A DNA stretch of 58,137 bases, taken from NCBI GenBank assembly GCA_019509985.1, contig JAEKLF010000108.1, positions 1-58,137 of the forward strand, written 5' to 3'. This DNA is from Burkholderiales bacterium (GTDB lineage Bacteria; Pseudomonadota; Gammaproteobacteria; Burkholderiales; Burkholderiaceae_C). The stretch's first letter is position 1, and each line of letters begins with the position of its first letter. A program made the position numbers and the translations under genes. Under the pieces are notes generated by a model. That model saw nothing but the letters and a program-made list of their open reading frames with translations. It was not told the origin of the DNA and did no database searches. Shown one piece after another: positions 44,429 to 52,998 of the stretch.

Positions 44429-45685
44429 ATGACCCTGCCGTTTGAACTCCAGGTCGGCTGGCGCTACACGCGCGCCGGCCGCGGCGGGCGGCGCAACCGC
44501 TTCATCAGCTTCATCTCGGGCGTGTCCATGATCGGCATCGCGCTGGGCGTCATGGCGCTGATCGTCGTGCTGTCGGTGATGAACGGCTTCCAGCGTGACG
44601 TGCGCGACCGCATGCTCAACGTCATCGCCCACGTCGAGCTGCTGAGCTACTCCGGCCAGGCGCTGCCCGACTGGCAGGCCACCGAAGCCAAGGCGCGGCA
44701 GAACTCGGCGGTCATCGGAGCGGCCCCCTTCATCGCCAGCCAGGGCCTGATCGTGCGTGGCGAGGACATGCGCGGCACTGTCATCCGCGGCATCTCGCCG
44801 GCGCAGGAGGCCCAGGTCACCGCTCTGGGTGCCCAGCTCAAGGATGGCGTCTTCGCCAAGCTGCAGCCCGGCGCCTGGAACATCGTGCTGGGCGCTGAGC
44901 TGGCCCGCCAGCTCGGCGTGGGCGCGGGTGACAAGATCACTGTCGTCGCGCCCGGCGCCCAGGTCACGCCGATGGGCGCCTCGCCGCGATATAGAAGCTT
45001 CAATGTGGTCGGCACCTTCAGCGCCGGCCACTACGAGTACGACTCGGGTCTGGCCCTGATTCACATTGACGATGCGGCCAAGCTGTTCCGCACCGAGGGC
45101 CCGACGGGCGTGCAGCTCAAGCTGCGCGACGTGCAGGACGCCCGCCACGTGGCCGGCGAACTGGCCCAGGCGATGGGCCCCGAGATCCTGGTGCGCGACT
45201 GGACGCGCGCCAACGCCACCTGGTTCGACGCCGTGCAGATCGAGAAACGCATGATGAGCATCGTGCTGTCGCTGATCGTCGCCGTCGCCGCCTTCAACCT
45301 CGTCTCCACGCTGGTGATGACGGTGACCGACAAGCAGAGCGACATCGCCATCCTGCGCACACTGGGCGCCAGCCCCCGCTCCATCATGGGCATCTTCATC
45401 GTGCAGGGCGCCGTGTCGGGCGTCATCGGCACGCTGGCCGGCGTCGGCCTGGGCCTGCTGATCGCCTACAACATCGACGTCATCGTGCCCGCCATCGAGC
45501 ACCTGCTCAACGTCAGCTTCCTGCCGGGCAGCATCTACGTCATCAGCCAGATGCCCAGCGACCCGCAGCGTGGCGACATCCTGCCCATCGCGCTGGTGTC
45601 GCTGGTGTTGGCTTTCGTCGCCACGCTCTACCCGAGCTGGCGCGCCAGCCGCGTGCAGCCGGCGGAGGCGCTGCGCTATGAATGA
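44429..45685 (+). CDS. lolC: Lipoprotein-releasing ABC transporter permease LolC/LolE
   Basis: This inner-membrane subunit of the Lol system releases lipoproteins to carrier LolA for transfer to the outer membrane. The 418-residue protein has the family start LPFELQVGWRYTRAGRGG, a first helix (about 27-50, FISFISGVSMIGIALGVMALIVVLSVMNGF), a large periplasmic domain and three C-terminal helices ending in WRASRVQPAEALRYE, the FtsX/LolC signature. The ATG at 44429 is chosen over one six codons earlier because it matches relatives. Its stop overlaps the lolD start by eight bases. A single permease gene suggests a LolCD-type complex. Confidence 0.94.
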   Translation: MTLPFELQVGWRYTRAGRGGRRNRFISFISGVSMIGIALGVMALIVVLSVMNGFQRDVRDRMLNVIAHVELLSYSGQALPDWQATEAKARQNSAVIGAAPFIASQGLIVRGEDMRGTVIRGISPAQEAQVTALGAQLKDGVFAKLQPGAWNIVLGAELARQLGVGAGDKITVVAPGAQVTPMGASPRYRSFNVVGTFSAGHYEYDSGLALIHIDDAAKLFRTEGPTGVQLKLRDVQDARHVAGELAQAMGPEILVRDWTRANATWFDAVQIEKRMMSIVLSLIVAVAAFNLVSTLVMTVTDKQSDIAILRTLGASPRSIMGIFIVQGAVSGVIGTLAGVGLGLLIAYNIDVIVPAIEHLLNVSFLPGSIYVISQMPSDPQRGDILPIALVSLVLAFVATLYPSWRASRVQPAEALRYE

Positions 45686-46358
45686 GCTGATCCTCCAAGC
45701 CACGGGCCTGACCCGCCGCTTCAGCGAAGGCGGCCTGGACGTGACCGTGCTGCGCGGCGTCGACCTGCGCGTGCAGCGCGGCGAGACGCTGGCCATCGTC
45801 GGCGCCTCGGGTTCCGGCAAGTCCACGCTGCTGCACCTGCTCGGCGGGCTGGACACGCCGAGCGCCGGCGACGTCACGCTGATGGGCAAGCCGCTCGCGC
45901 GCATGGACGAGGCCGAACGTGGCCGCTGGCGCAACCAGCACCTGGGTTTCGTCTACCAGTTCCATCACCTGTTGCCCGAGTTCTCGGCGCTGGACAACGT
46001 GGCGATGCCGCTGCGCATCCGCCGCCAGACGCCGGCAGCCGCACGCGCCGAGGCCGCCGACATGCTGGCCCGCGTCGGCCTGAAGGAGCGCGTGCTGCAC
46101 CGGCCGTCCGAGCTGTCGGGAGGCGAGCGCCAGCGCGTGGCCATCGCCCGAGCGCTGGTCACGCGGCCGGCCTGCGTGCTGGCCGATGAGCCCACCGGCA
46201 ACCTCGACCGCGACACGGCCACTGCGGTCTTCGCGCTGATGCTGGAGCGGGCGCACGAGCTCGGCACGGCCTTCGTCCTCGTCACCCACGACCGCGACCT
46301 GGCGGCGCGCTGCGATCGGCAGTTGCTGCTGGTCGCCGGCCAATTCCAAACGCCATGA
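45678..46358 (+). CDS. lolD: Lipoprotein-releasing ABC transporter ATPase LolD
   Basis: The 226-residue ATPase powers LolC. Walker A GASGSGKST is at 42-50, the Q-loop region reads LGFVYQFHHLLPEFSALDNVAMPL (characteristic of LolD), the signature LSGGERQRVAIARAL starts near 146, and Walker B is CVLADEPTGNLD with H-loop LVTHD. The ATG at 45678 overlaps the lolC end, so the two are translationally coupled. Flanking inverted repeats lie before lolC and after lolD. Confidence 0.96.
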   Translation: MNELILQATGLTRRFSEGGLDVTVLRGVDLRVQRGETLAIVGASGSGKSTLLHLLGGLDTPSAGDVTLMGKPLARMDEAERGRWRNQHLGFVYQFHHLLPEFSALDNVAMPLRIRRQTPAAARAEAADMLARVGLKERVLHRPSELSGGERQRVAIARALVTRPACVLADEPTGNLDRDTATAVFALMLERAHELGTAFVLVTHDRDLAARCDRQLLLVAGQFQTP

Positions 46359-46380
46359 ACTACTTTGCGTCAAAAGACCC

Positions 46381-46440
46381 CGAGCGGGCCGAGCGCCGGG
46401 CCGCTCCCAAGCCGGCCCGCATCCCCTCGGGGGATCGGCG
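46381..46440 (-). repeat. Dispersed GC-rich palindromic repeat, copy B (inverted)
   Basis: Read on the minus strand it has CCCCCGAGGGG, CCGGCTTGGG (complement of 46406-46415) and GGCCCGGCGCTCGGCCCG (complement of 46385-46402), in the same order as copy A near 44.3 kb but with a three-base rather than one-base gap between the last two blocks. It lacks the central hairpin of copy A. It fills the space between lolD and purU. Confidence 0.7.
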
Positions 46441-46467
46441 AACGTACCCGTTCGACGAGGGGCTGGC

Positions 46468-47322
46468 ATGAACCCGCGCTTCGTCCTCAAGCTCTCCTGC
46501 CCCGACCGCGCCGGCATCGTCCACGCCGTGACCGGCGTGCTGCTACAGCAGGGCGGCAACATCCTGACCTCGCACCAGCACGGCGATGCCGACCATGCGC
46601 GCTTCTTCATGCGCATCGAGTTCGAGGCCCAGGCTGAAGAGGCTGAGCTGCAGGCCGCCTTCGCGCCGCTGGCCGCGCAGTTCGACATGGACTGGGAATT
46701 GGTGGCCCGCGCCCGCAAGACGCGCGTGCTGCTGCTGGTGTCCAAGCTCGGCCACTGCCTGAACGATCTGCTGTTCCGCGTGAAGACGGGGCACTTGCAC
46801 ATCGACATCCCGGCCATCGTCTCCAACCACCGCGACTTCTACCAACTCGCGGCCTCGCACAACATTCCCTTCCACCACTTCCCGCTGCTGGGCGCCACCG
46901 ACGCGCAGAAGGCCGCGCAGGAAGACAAGATCCGCGAAGTCGTCGCCGACAACGAAATCGACCTCGTCGTGCTGGCGCGCTACATGCAGATCCTGTCGCC
47001 CGCGCTGTGCCGCGACCTGAGCGGCAAGGCCATCAACATCCACCACAGCTTTTTGCCCAGCTTCAAGGGCGCCAAGCCCTACCACCAGGCCTACGAGCGC
47101 GGCGTGAAGCTGATCGGCGCGACGGCCCACTACGTGACCAGCGACCTCGACGAGGGCCCGATCATTGAGCAGGAAGTGGCGCGCATCGACCACAGCATGC
47201 CGCCCGAGCAGCTCGTCGGCATTGGCCGCGACATGGAATGCGTGGCATTGGCCCGAGCCATCCAGTGGCACGCGGAGCATCGCGTGTTACTCAATGGCAA
47301 CCGCACGGTGGTGTTCCGCTAG
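46468..47322 (+). CDS. purU: Formyltetrahydrofolate deformylase
   Basis: PurU hydrolyses 10-formyl-THF to THF and formate, balancing one-carbon pools for purine synthesis. The 284-residue protein has an N-terminal ACT domain (FVLKLSCPDRAGIVHAVTGVLLQQGGNI) and a formyltransferase-like domain with KLGHCLNDLL, NHRDFYQLA, the catalytic INIHHSFLPSFKGAKPYHQAYERGVKLIGATAHYV and Asp in TSDLDEGPIIEQ. Length is standard. The stop codon lies in the ribosome binding site of the next gene (TAGGAG). Confidence 0.96.
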   Translation: MNPRFVLKLSCPDRAGIVHAVTGVLLQQGGNILTSHQHGDADHARFFMRIEFEAQAEEAELQAAFAPLAAQFDMDWELVARARKTRVLLLVSKLGHCLNDLLFRVKTGHLHIDIPAIVSNHRDFYQLAASHNIPFHHFPLLGATDAQKAAQEDKIREVVADNEIDLVVLARYMQILSPALCRDLSGKAINIHHSFLPSFKGAKPYHQAYERGVKLIGATAHYVTSDLDEGPIIEQEVARIDHSMPPEQLVGIGRDMECVALARAIQWHAEHRVLLNGNRTVVFR

Positions 47323-47330
47323 GAGTCGAC

Positions 47331-47810
47331 ATGCCTATCACGATGCAGGACCTCACCGTGGCTTTCGATGTCGGCCAACGAGACACATTGCTGGCGGACT
47401 GGCAATGGTTGATAGGTAAGCACCGGCTGCCCATCCTGTTCACGGCGAGCGGCAATGCGTTTGTCCAGGACGTGAACGACGGCAGCATCCATTTGCTGGA
47501 CACAGGCGAAGGCCGGCTCAAGCCCGCCTGCGATTCAGCGGATCAACTGCGCCACCTGCTCGATGATGTGAATTTCGTCATCGCGCACTTCGACGTCAAC
47601 GCCATTGGGCAACTGAAATCGGAAGGCCGCGAGCTGGCAGCCGGTCAGGTCTGGAGCTTCATTCACCCGCCGGTGCTGGGTGGCTCCTTCGACACTGACA
47701 ACTACGAGCCGACTGACCTGGCCGTGCACTTCTCCATCCAGGGGCAGATCCATCGGCAGGTCAAGGATTTGCCGGACGGCGCGGCTATTTCCTCCATCCA
47801 GCTGAAGTAG
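47331..47810 (+). CDS. Immunity-like protein (possible T6SS Tdi1/DUF1851-type domain)
   Basis: The 159-residue cytoplasmic protein has no signal peptide. GNAFVQDVNDGSIHLLDTGEGRLKPACDSADQLRHLLDD and PPVLGGSFDTDNYEPTDLAVHFSIQGQIHRQVKDLP look like the C-terminal domain of Tdi1-type T6SS immunity proteins, as far as I can judge by eye. No toxin gene is nearby, so it would be an orphan immunity protein between purU and tatD. The ATG at 47331 has AGGAG with a seven-base gap, overlapping the purU stop, so it is probably expressed from the purU transcript. Confidence 0.65.
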   Translation: MPITMQDLTVAFDVGQRDTLLADWQWLIGKHRLPILFTASGNAFVQDVNDGSIHLLDTGEGRLKPACDSADQLRHLLDDVNFVIAHFDVNAIGQLKSEGRELAAGQVWSFIHPPVLGGSFDTDNYEPTDLAVHFSIQGQIHRQVKDLPDGAAISSIQLK

Positions 47811-47836
47811 GTGGCTGATCGATTGGGCGTTGCGAA

Positions 47837-48664
47837 ATGACCTGGATCGACACTCACTGCCACCTTGACGCGGCCGAGTTCGACGCCGACCGCGGCGCCG
47901 TCGTCGCGCGCGCCAGGGCCGCGGGCATCGCGCAGATCGTCATCCCCGCGGTCGATGCGCACAACCTCGACACGGTGCGCCTGCTGGCCATCGAGCACGA
48001 CTTTGCTTACGCCCTCGGCATTCATCCGCTGTGCGTGATGCGCGCGGCTGCCGGTGACCTGGACAAACTGGCCGAAGCACTGCAGACGCATCACGCCGAC
48101 CCGCGCCTCGTTGCTGTCGGCGAGATCGGCCTGGACTTCTTCGTGCCCGGTCTGGACCCGGCCACGCAGCAGCATTTCTACGTCGAGCAGCTCAAGCTCG
48201 CCAAGCGCGCCGGCCTGCCGGTGCTGCTGCACGTGCGCCGCAGCGCCGACCAACTGCTGGCCGGCCTGCGTCGGGTCGGCTTCACGCATGGCGGTATCGC
48301 CCACGCCTTCAATGGCAGCGAGCAGCAGGCGCAGGCCTTCATCGATCTGGGTTTCAAACTCGGCTTCGGCGGCACGCTGACGTTCGAGCGCTCGCTGCAG
48401 ATCCGCCGCATCGCGGCCAGCGTGCCGGAGACGGCCCTGGTCATGGAAACCGATGCGCCGGACATCCCGCCGCAGTGGCTCTACAAGACGGCGGCCGAGC
48501 GCGAGGCCGAACCCGGCCAGGCACGCAACGAATCGGCGGAACTGCCGCGTATCGCCGAGAGCCTGGCCGAGCTGCGCGGCTGGTCGCTGGAGCAGGTTGC
48601 GGCGAAGACATCAGCCAACGCGTGGGCTGCGCTGCCGAAGCTCGCGGTGCTCGCCTTGCGTTAA
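47837..48664 (+). CDS. tatD: TatD family metal-dependent hydrolase/DNase
   Basis: The 275-residue TIM-barrel enzyme has the metal-binding residues in DTHCHLD at the start, GEIGLDFF (Glu), LLHVRRSADQLL (His), GIAHAFNGS (His) and METDAPDIPPQWL (Asp). TatD proteins are 3'-5' DNA/RNA exonucleases or related hydrolases acting in DNA repair and turnover. The sequence is complete. It follows the immunity-like gene by 26 bases. Confidence 0.94.
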   Translation: MTWIDTHCHLDAAEFDADRGAVVARARAAGIAQIVIPAVDAHNLDTVRLLAIEHDFAYALGIHPLCVMRAAAGDLDKLAEALQTHHADPRLVAVGEIGLDFFVPGLDPATQQHFYVEQLKLAKRAGLPVLLHVRRSADQLLAGLRRVGFTHGGIAHAFNGSEQQAQAFIDLGFKLGFGGTLTFERSLQIRRIAASVPETALVMETDAPDIPPQWLYKTAAEREAEPGQARNESAELPRIAESLAELRGWSLEQVAAKTSANAWAALPKLAVLALR

Positions 48665-48721
48665 CGAGAACGCCGCCGGGCTTTCTGATCGGCATGCGCT
48701 GGATGACCGAAGCGTAAGCGT

Positions 48722-49588
48722 TCAGACTGACGTGGCAAGCCAGGGATAGCGGGCTGTGTCCTTGCCGGCGTAGTCCGGGTCGAGGTAGATGAAGACGCGT
48801 TCGATCTTCGAATCCTTGTTGATCTCGAAGACGTCGCACCAGCGGCCGCCGACCCAGGGGCCGTCACGGTGCTCGCCGCTGCTGGTGCCTTCCACGGCGA
48901 CCCGCGAGCCACCGGACAGCGTCCAGACGAAGCTGTTGTAGTCGTGCCTGATGGCCTTCAGTGTCGGGCCGAACTCCATGAACAGCTTCAGGATCTCCGC
49001 CTTGCCCTTCGCCACGCCCCACTTGGGAAAGTAGACCTGGGCGTCGTCGGCAAAAAGGTCTATCACGCTGCCGCCGCTCGGCGTCGTACCACCGTTGTCC
49101 AGTGCCTTGATGTAGTCCACGACGACAGCCTTGCGTTGCTCGTCGGCCGCCGAGTTGGCAGCCGCGGCATTGGCCTGCCCGGAAACCGGCACGGGTGCCG
49201 CGTCATCCGGCGAAAAGGCGCGCGAGGCGGCCAGCGTGTCCAGCGCCTCGCGCAGGAGCTTGATCTTGCCGTTTTCAGCCACGAGGCGGCCCGCATAGCT
49301 CTGCTTGTAGAGCTTGCCCGTTGCCGGCACCAACACCTCCACGTCGTACTCGCCGAAGGCTTGATCGGGGGTTTCGATCAGCACGCGGATGTTGTGGAAC
49401 TTGAACCCCGGCACCATGCCGAGGAATCCGGTCAGGAACTTCTGGATGGCCGCCGGGCCCTGGGCACGGGCATTGGCGGTGGGCAGTTCGAGGACGCCGT
49501 CCTCGGCAAACAGAGCAGCGGCTGCAGCCGGGTTCTGGATCGCGGCGAGGTAGTCCTGCAGCAGTTCGGTAGCGAGCTTCGTGGTCAT
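48722..49588 (-). CDS. Double NTF2-like (SnoaL) domain protein
   Basis: The 288-residue cytoplasmic protein appears to hold two NTF2-like folds. The first (about 1-125: LLQDYLAAIQNPAAAAALFAEDGVLELPTANARAQGPAAIQKFL...) and the second (about 150-285: VVVDYIKALDNGG...VIDLFADDAQVYFPKWGVAKGKAEILKLFMEFG) share the same order of elements, joined by an Ala/Pro-rich linker. SnoaL-type proteins are small hydrolases, isomerases or binding proteins. The start at 49588 follows a plausible leader. It is divergent from a LysR gene, which probably regulates it. Confidence 0.82.
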   Translation of the reverse strand: MTTKLATELLQDYLAAIQNPAAAAALFAEDGVLELPTANARAQGPAAIQKFLTGFLGMVPGFKFHNIRVLIETPDQAFGEYDVEVLVPATGKLYKQSYAGRLVAENGKIKLLREALDTLAASRAFSPDDAAPVPVSGQANAAAANSAADEQRKAVVVDYIKALDNGGTTPSGGSVIDLFADDAQVYFPKWGVAKGKAEILKLFMEFGPTLKAIRHDYNSFVWTLSGGSRVAVEGTSSGEHRDGPWVGGRWCDVFEINKDSKIERVFIYLDPDYAGKDTARYPWLATSV

Positions 49589-49636
49589 GTGCTTCTCCAA
49601 GCAGTGAAAGAGTGAGCGAAGCTTAGGAAATCCACC

Positions 49637-49696
49637 TCCATGGATAAATCCACGTTCTCTGGCAACATATTTCATCGTTTTGGATAATCACCAAAA
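49637..49696. promoter_or_regulatory. Palindromes between the NTF2-like and LysR genes
   Basis: TCCATGGA (49637-49644) is a perfect palindrome inside ATCCA-N6-TGGAT (49630-49645). TTTTGG-ATAATCA-CCAAAA (49678-49696) is a perfect 6-base inverted repeat with a 7-base spacer, of the T-N11-A type, adjoining the LysR start. Both are candidate operators for the LysR protein; the region is notably A/T-rich. Confidence 0.5.
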
Positions 49697-49714
49697 GCAA
49701 CTTCTGCGCAGACC

Positions 49715-50662
49715 ATGGATCAACTGCTTGCCCTGCGCGTGTTCGTGCGGATCGCTCAGTCGGGGGCGTTTGCCAAGACGGCCGACTCGATGAACATCCC
49801 GAGGGCCACCGTGTCGAAGCTCGTGCAGGACCTGGAACGCCATCTGGGCACCAAACTGTTGCAGCGAACGACACGCCGGGTCAACGTGACACCGGAAGGC
49901 GCGGCTTACTTCGAGCGAGCCACGCGGCTGATTGCGGACCTGGATGACATGGACGAGCAGGCGGCGCGTGCTCGGGCGCGACCGAGCGGCCGGATCCGCG
50001 TGGACGTCGGCTCCGTGCTCGCGAACATGATCCTGATCCCCGCGCTGCCGGCATTTCGGGCGCAGTACCCGGAGCTGTACGTCGACCTCGGCGTCAGTGA
50101 TCGCCCCGTCGATTTGATCGGCGAAGGCGTCGACTGCGTGATTCGCGGCGGCGACATGGCCGACACGTCGCTGATTGCCCGACGCATCGCCGACCTGGAC
50201 TGGGTCACCTGCGCCAGCGCGGCCTACTTGGCTGCACGCGGCATTCCCAGTCACCCGTCAGAGTTGATGGTGCAAGAGCCTGCGGGCAAGGAGGCCGCGC
50301 GCCTCCCCGCGCACGCCATCGTGGGCTACTTCTCGTCGCTGACAGGAAAGGCGTTTCCGCTGGACTTCCGCCGGGGCGACGAGCATCTGGTCGTTCATGG
50401 CAGCGTGGCGGTCGGGGTCAACGAAAGTACCGCACACCTGAGCGCGCTGCTGGCTGGCGCAGGGCTGGGTCAGGCCTTCAAGTTCATGGTCACACCCCAC
50501 GTGGAGGGTGGAAGGCTTTGCACCGTCCTCGATGACTGGACCCGGCCCCGGCATCCCTTGCACGTGGTCTACCCCAGCAACCGGCATCTCAGCGCGAAGC
50601 TGCGGCTGTTCGTGGACTGGGTTGCAGAGGTCTTTGCGCCGTTCGATGACCGGAGACAGTGA
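49715..50662 (+). CDS. LysR family transcriptional regulator
   Basis: The 315-residue regulator has the winged helix-turn-helix (MDQLLALRVFVRIAQSGAFAKTADSMNIPRATVSKLVQDLERHLGTKLLQRTTRRVNVTPEG) and a full substrate-binding domain (GRIRVDVGSVLANMILIPALPAF...VNESTAHLSALLAGAGLGQAFKFMVTPHVEGGRL). In contrast to the LysR gene at 16.4 kb, the AGLG segment is present. It is divergent from the NTF2-like gene, with palindromes between them. The effector is unknown. Confidence 0.92.
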   Translation: MDQLLALRVFVRIAQSGAFAKTADSMNIPRATVSKLVQDLERHLGTKLLQRTTRRVNVTPEGAAYFERATRLIADLDDMDEQAARARARPSGRIRVDVGSVLANMILIPALPAFRAQYPELYVDLGVSDRPVDLIGEGVDCVIRGGDMADTSLIARRIADLDWVTCASAAYLAARGIPSHPSELMVQEPAGKEAARLPAHAIVGYFSSLTGKAFPLDFRRGDEHLVVHGSVAVGVNESTAHLSALLAGAGLGQAFKFMVTPHVEGGRLCTVLDDWTRPRHPLHVVYPSNRHLSAKLRLFVDWVAEVFAPFDDRRQ

Positions 50663-50760
50663 GTCAAGAATGAACGATGACGACCCGGCAAGGGCTGCGA
50701 TGGGGCGTGCATCGGATTCGGAGTCTCGGGACGGTGGGCCTGATGTCGTTGGCCAGGTCT

Positions 50761-51582
50761 TCAGGAATCACCGAAGTCCAGCGTCAGCTCCACCCGGTCA
50801 CCCACGCTCAGCCGCCCGGCGCCGTCGCCGCGCGCGTAGATGCCGAACTGCACCGGCGCGCCGGGCGCACGCTCGGCGCTGAGCTGGGTCAGCGCGTCCA
50901 GCGCGAACGGCTGGGGCTCGCCGCTGGCCGGGTCGACCGTCGGCACGACGCAGCGCACGCAGACCGTCGTGCGCGTCAGCGTCAGCGCGCCGATGCGGGC
51001 TTCGGTGAGGATGTCCTCGATGAACGGCGGCAGCTCGCCGCCGTCTTCCGCGCTGAGCAGCACATTGGGCCGGGCGCGTTGGGCCAGGCCGGCCAGCGGC
51101 TGGGCGAGGGCGTCCTGCCAGGACTGCAGCGAGCCGTCGCTCACGAGGTGCAGCGCGTTCAGGATCGGTCGGCGTTGCGCTTCGATGCTCAGGCGCACGA
51201 GCCGCAGCCGCTCGCCCGTGGTGGCCTTCAGCAGCGCGGCCGCGTCTTCGCCGGCATCCCAGACCTGCAAGACGTCGAAGTCCTGGCGCTCGCCGTTCCA
51301 ACTGCGCACCTCCAACGCGTCGCCGCCTTCACCCGGCACCGTCATCGAACGCCCCAGCGCTTGCAGCTGCAGGTCCGAACCCAGCGGCCGCGCGTGCACC
51401 AGCGCGAGCCGCGGATGGGCGCCCATCCAGGTCAGCTCGCCGGCCGCATCGACGATGCCCCAGCCGCGGTCACCGACGGGCCAGCCGTCGGCGTCCAGCT
51501 GCAACGAGTCGACGGCCTCGGCAGCGCAGGATTTGACCGGATAGCGCCAGAGCCCGGCGATGCGGGCGATCAGATCAGCCAT
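50761..51582 (-). CDS. MOSC domain protein (YcbX-like)
   Basis: The 273-residue protein has the MOSC N-terminal beta-barrel (IAGLWRYPVKSCAAEAVDSLQLDADGWPVGDRGWGIVDAAG) and MOSC domain with RPNVLLSA and TVCVRCVVPTVDPASGEPQPF, the conserved Cys that binds molybdenum cofactor. Such proteins reduce N-hydroxylated compounds or handle sulfur. It lacks the C-terminal ferredoxin domain of YcbX. It is followed upstream by the MscS gene on the same strand, 16 bases away. Confidence 0.9.
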   Translation of the reverse strand: MADLIARIAGLWRYPVKSCAAEAVDSLQLDADGWPVGDRGWGIVDAAGELTWMGAHPRLALVHARPLGSDLQLQALGRSMTVPGEGGDALEVRSWNGERQDFDVLQVWDAGEDAAALLKATTGERLRLVRLSIEAQRRPILNALHLVSDGSLQSWQDALAQPLAGLAQRARPNVLLSAEDGGELPPFIEDILTEARIGALTLTRTTVCVRCVVPTVDPASGEPQPFALDALTQLSAERAPGAPVQFGIYARGDGAGRLSVGDRVELTLDFGDS

Positions 51583-51598
51583 GACTGCTTCTTCGTGT

Positions 51599-52408
51599 TC
51601 AACGGTTGCGCGGCGCGATCGGCGTTTCTGGCACCGGGTAGCCAGCGGCGCCGAAGGTCGCGACGACGGCCTTGTGAGTGTCGAAGTAGACCTGCCAGTA
51701 GTGATCCGTGTGGCAGTAGGGTCTCACGCAGAGCAGCGGGCCTTCGGGCGTGAACTGCAGGATCTCGATGTCGGGCGCCGGCGTGGCCAGCACGTTCGGG
51801 ATGGCCGCGATGGTGGGCTTGAGCCGCGCGATGGCGTCCAGAGGGTCAACACCATTGGCCACCTTGGCCTGGCAGTCCACCCGGCGGAAGGCCTGTGCGG
51901 AATAGTTCTGGATCGCGCCGCCAAACACGGTGTTGTTGCCAACCAGGGTGTGCACGTTGTCCGGCGTGTTGATGGTCGTGCCGAACAGGCCGATCTCGGT
52001 CACGGTGCCGGTGACGCCACCGGCCTGCACGAAGTCGCCGACCTTGAAGGGCCGCAGCACCTGCATGAAGACGCCGGCCGCGAAGTGGGTCAGCAGACCG
52101 CCCCAGGCTGTGCCGATGGCCAGGCCCGCGCCGGCCAGCAGCGCCGCGAAGGAGGTGGTCTTGACGCCGAAGATATCCAGGATCGACAGGATCAGGACGA
52201 GGTTCAGCAGCACGCTGAGGATGGAGCGCAGGTAGGTGGCCAGCGTTGAGTCGATGCGCTTGCCGCGCTCCAGCGCGGCGGAGAAGACGCGCAGCGCGAG
52301 TGAAATGAGCCACCGTCCGACGACCCAGGCGGCGATGGCCGCGAGGATCTTGAGACCGAAGTCGGCGCCCTGAGTGCTGAGAAACTGCCAGATCGCTTCC
52401 GTGTACAT
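51599..52408 (-). CDS. mscS: Small-conductance mechanosensitive channel MscS
   Basis: The 269-residue inner-membrane channel opens under membrane tension to release solutes. It has three N-terminal helices; the pore-lining TM3 is AALLAGAGLAIGTAWGGLLTHFAAGVFMQVLRPFKVGDFV, with the usual small-residue pattern, followed by the beta domain (GGVTGTVTEIGLFGTTINTPDNVHTLVGNNTVFGG) and alpha/beta domain. Length is near that of E. coli MscS. The ATG is at 52408, divergent from the DNA glycosylase gene 18 bases away. Confidence 0.94.
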   Translation of the reverse strand: MYTEAIWQFLSTQGADFGLKILAAIAAWVVGRWLISLALRVFSAALERGKRIDSTLATYLRSILSVLLNLVLILSILDIFGVKTTSFAALLAGAGLAIGTAWGGLLTHFAAGVFMQVLRPFKVGDFVQAGGVTGTVTEIGLFGTTINTPDNVHTLVGNNTVFGGAIQNYSAQAFRRVDCQAKVANGVDPLDAIARLKPTIAAIPNVLATPAPDIEILQFTPEGPLLCVRPYCHTDHYWQVYFDTHKAVVATFGAAGYPVPETPIAPRNR

Positions 52409-52426
52409 CGTTCATTCCTCCCAGTG

Positions 52427-52981
52427 ATGACGCCCGCATCCTCGCAGCCTCCAGGCGCACCCGCCAATCCTGCAAACCCCGAGTCTGTGCGCCTCGTCGG
52501 CCTGGCGCCGGTGTTCGACGCACGGGCGCGGCTGCTGGTGCTCGGCAGCTTCCCCGGCGCAGCGTCGCTGCAGGCGGCGCAGTATTACGCCCACCCGCGC
52601 AACGCCTTCTGGCCGGTCATGGGCGCGCTGCTCGGCGAGGCCGACTTGGCCACGCGGCCCTACGCCGAACGCCTGCAGGCGCTGCGCGCGTACCGCATCG
52701 CATTGTGGGACGCCGTGGCCGCCTGCCGGCGCGAAGGCAGCCTGGACACGGCCATCGAGGCCGCCGAGCCCAGCGACCTGCGCGAACTCGTCGCCCGTCT
52801 GCCCGAACTGCGGGCCATCGCCTGCAACGGCGCGCTGGCGCATCGGCAGACGCTGCTGGCCCTGGGCGACGCGGTGGTGCCGGTGCTGCGCCTGCCGTCC
52901 ACCAGCCCCGCCCACGCCGGCCTGAAACTGGCCGACAAGATCGCCGCCTGGAGCGCGGCGCTGGCGCCGCACCTGGGCTGA
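52427..52981 (+). CDS. DNA-deoxyinosine (hypoxanthine-DNA) glycosylase
   Basis: The 184-residue protein belongs to the uracil-DNA glycosylase superfamily branch that removes hypoxanthine (deaminated adenine) from DNA. LVLGSFPGAASLQAAQYYAHPRNAFWPVMGALL is the active-site region typical of these enzymes, IACNGALAHRQ follows, and the second motif is LPSTSPAHA. The ATG at 52427 follows a GTG three bases earlier; either may be used. It lies 17 bases before the spermidine synthase-like gene. Confidence 0.88.
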   Translation: MTPASSQPPGAPANPANPESVRLVGLAPVFDARARLLVLGSFPGAASLQAAQYYAHPRNAFWPVMGALLGEADLATRPYAERLQALRAYRIALWDAVAACRREGSLDTAIEAAEPSDLRELVARLPELRAIACNGALAHRQTLLALGDAVVPVLRLPSTSPAHAGLKLADKIAAWSAALAPHLG

Positions 52982-52998
52982 CCTAGGATGCCCGCTTC

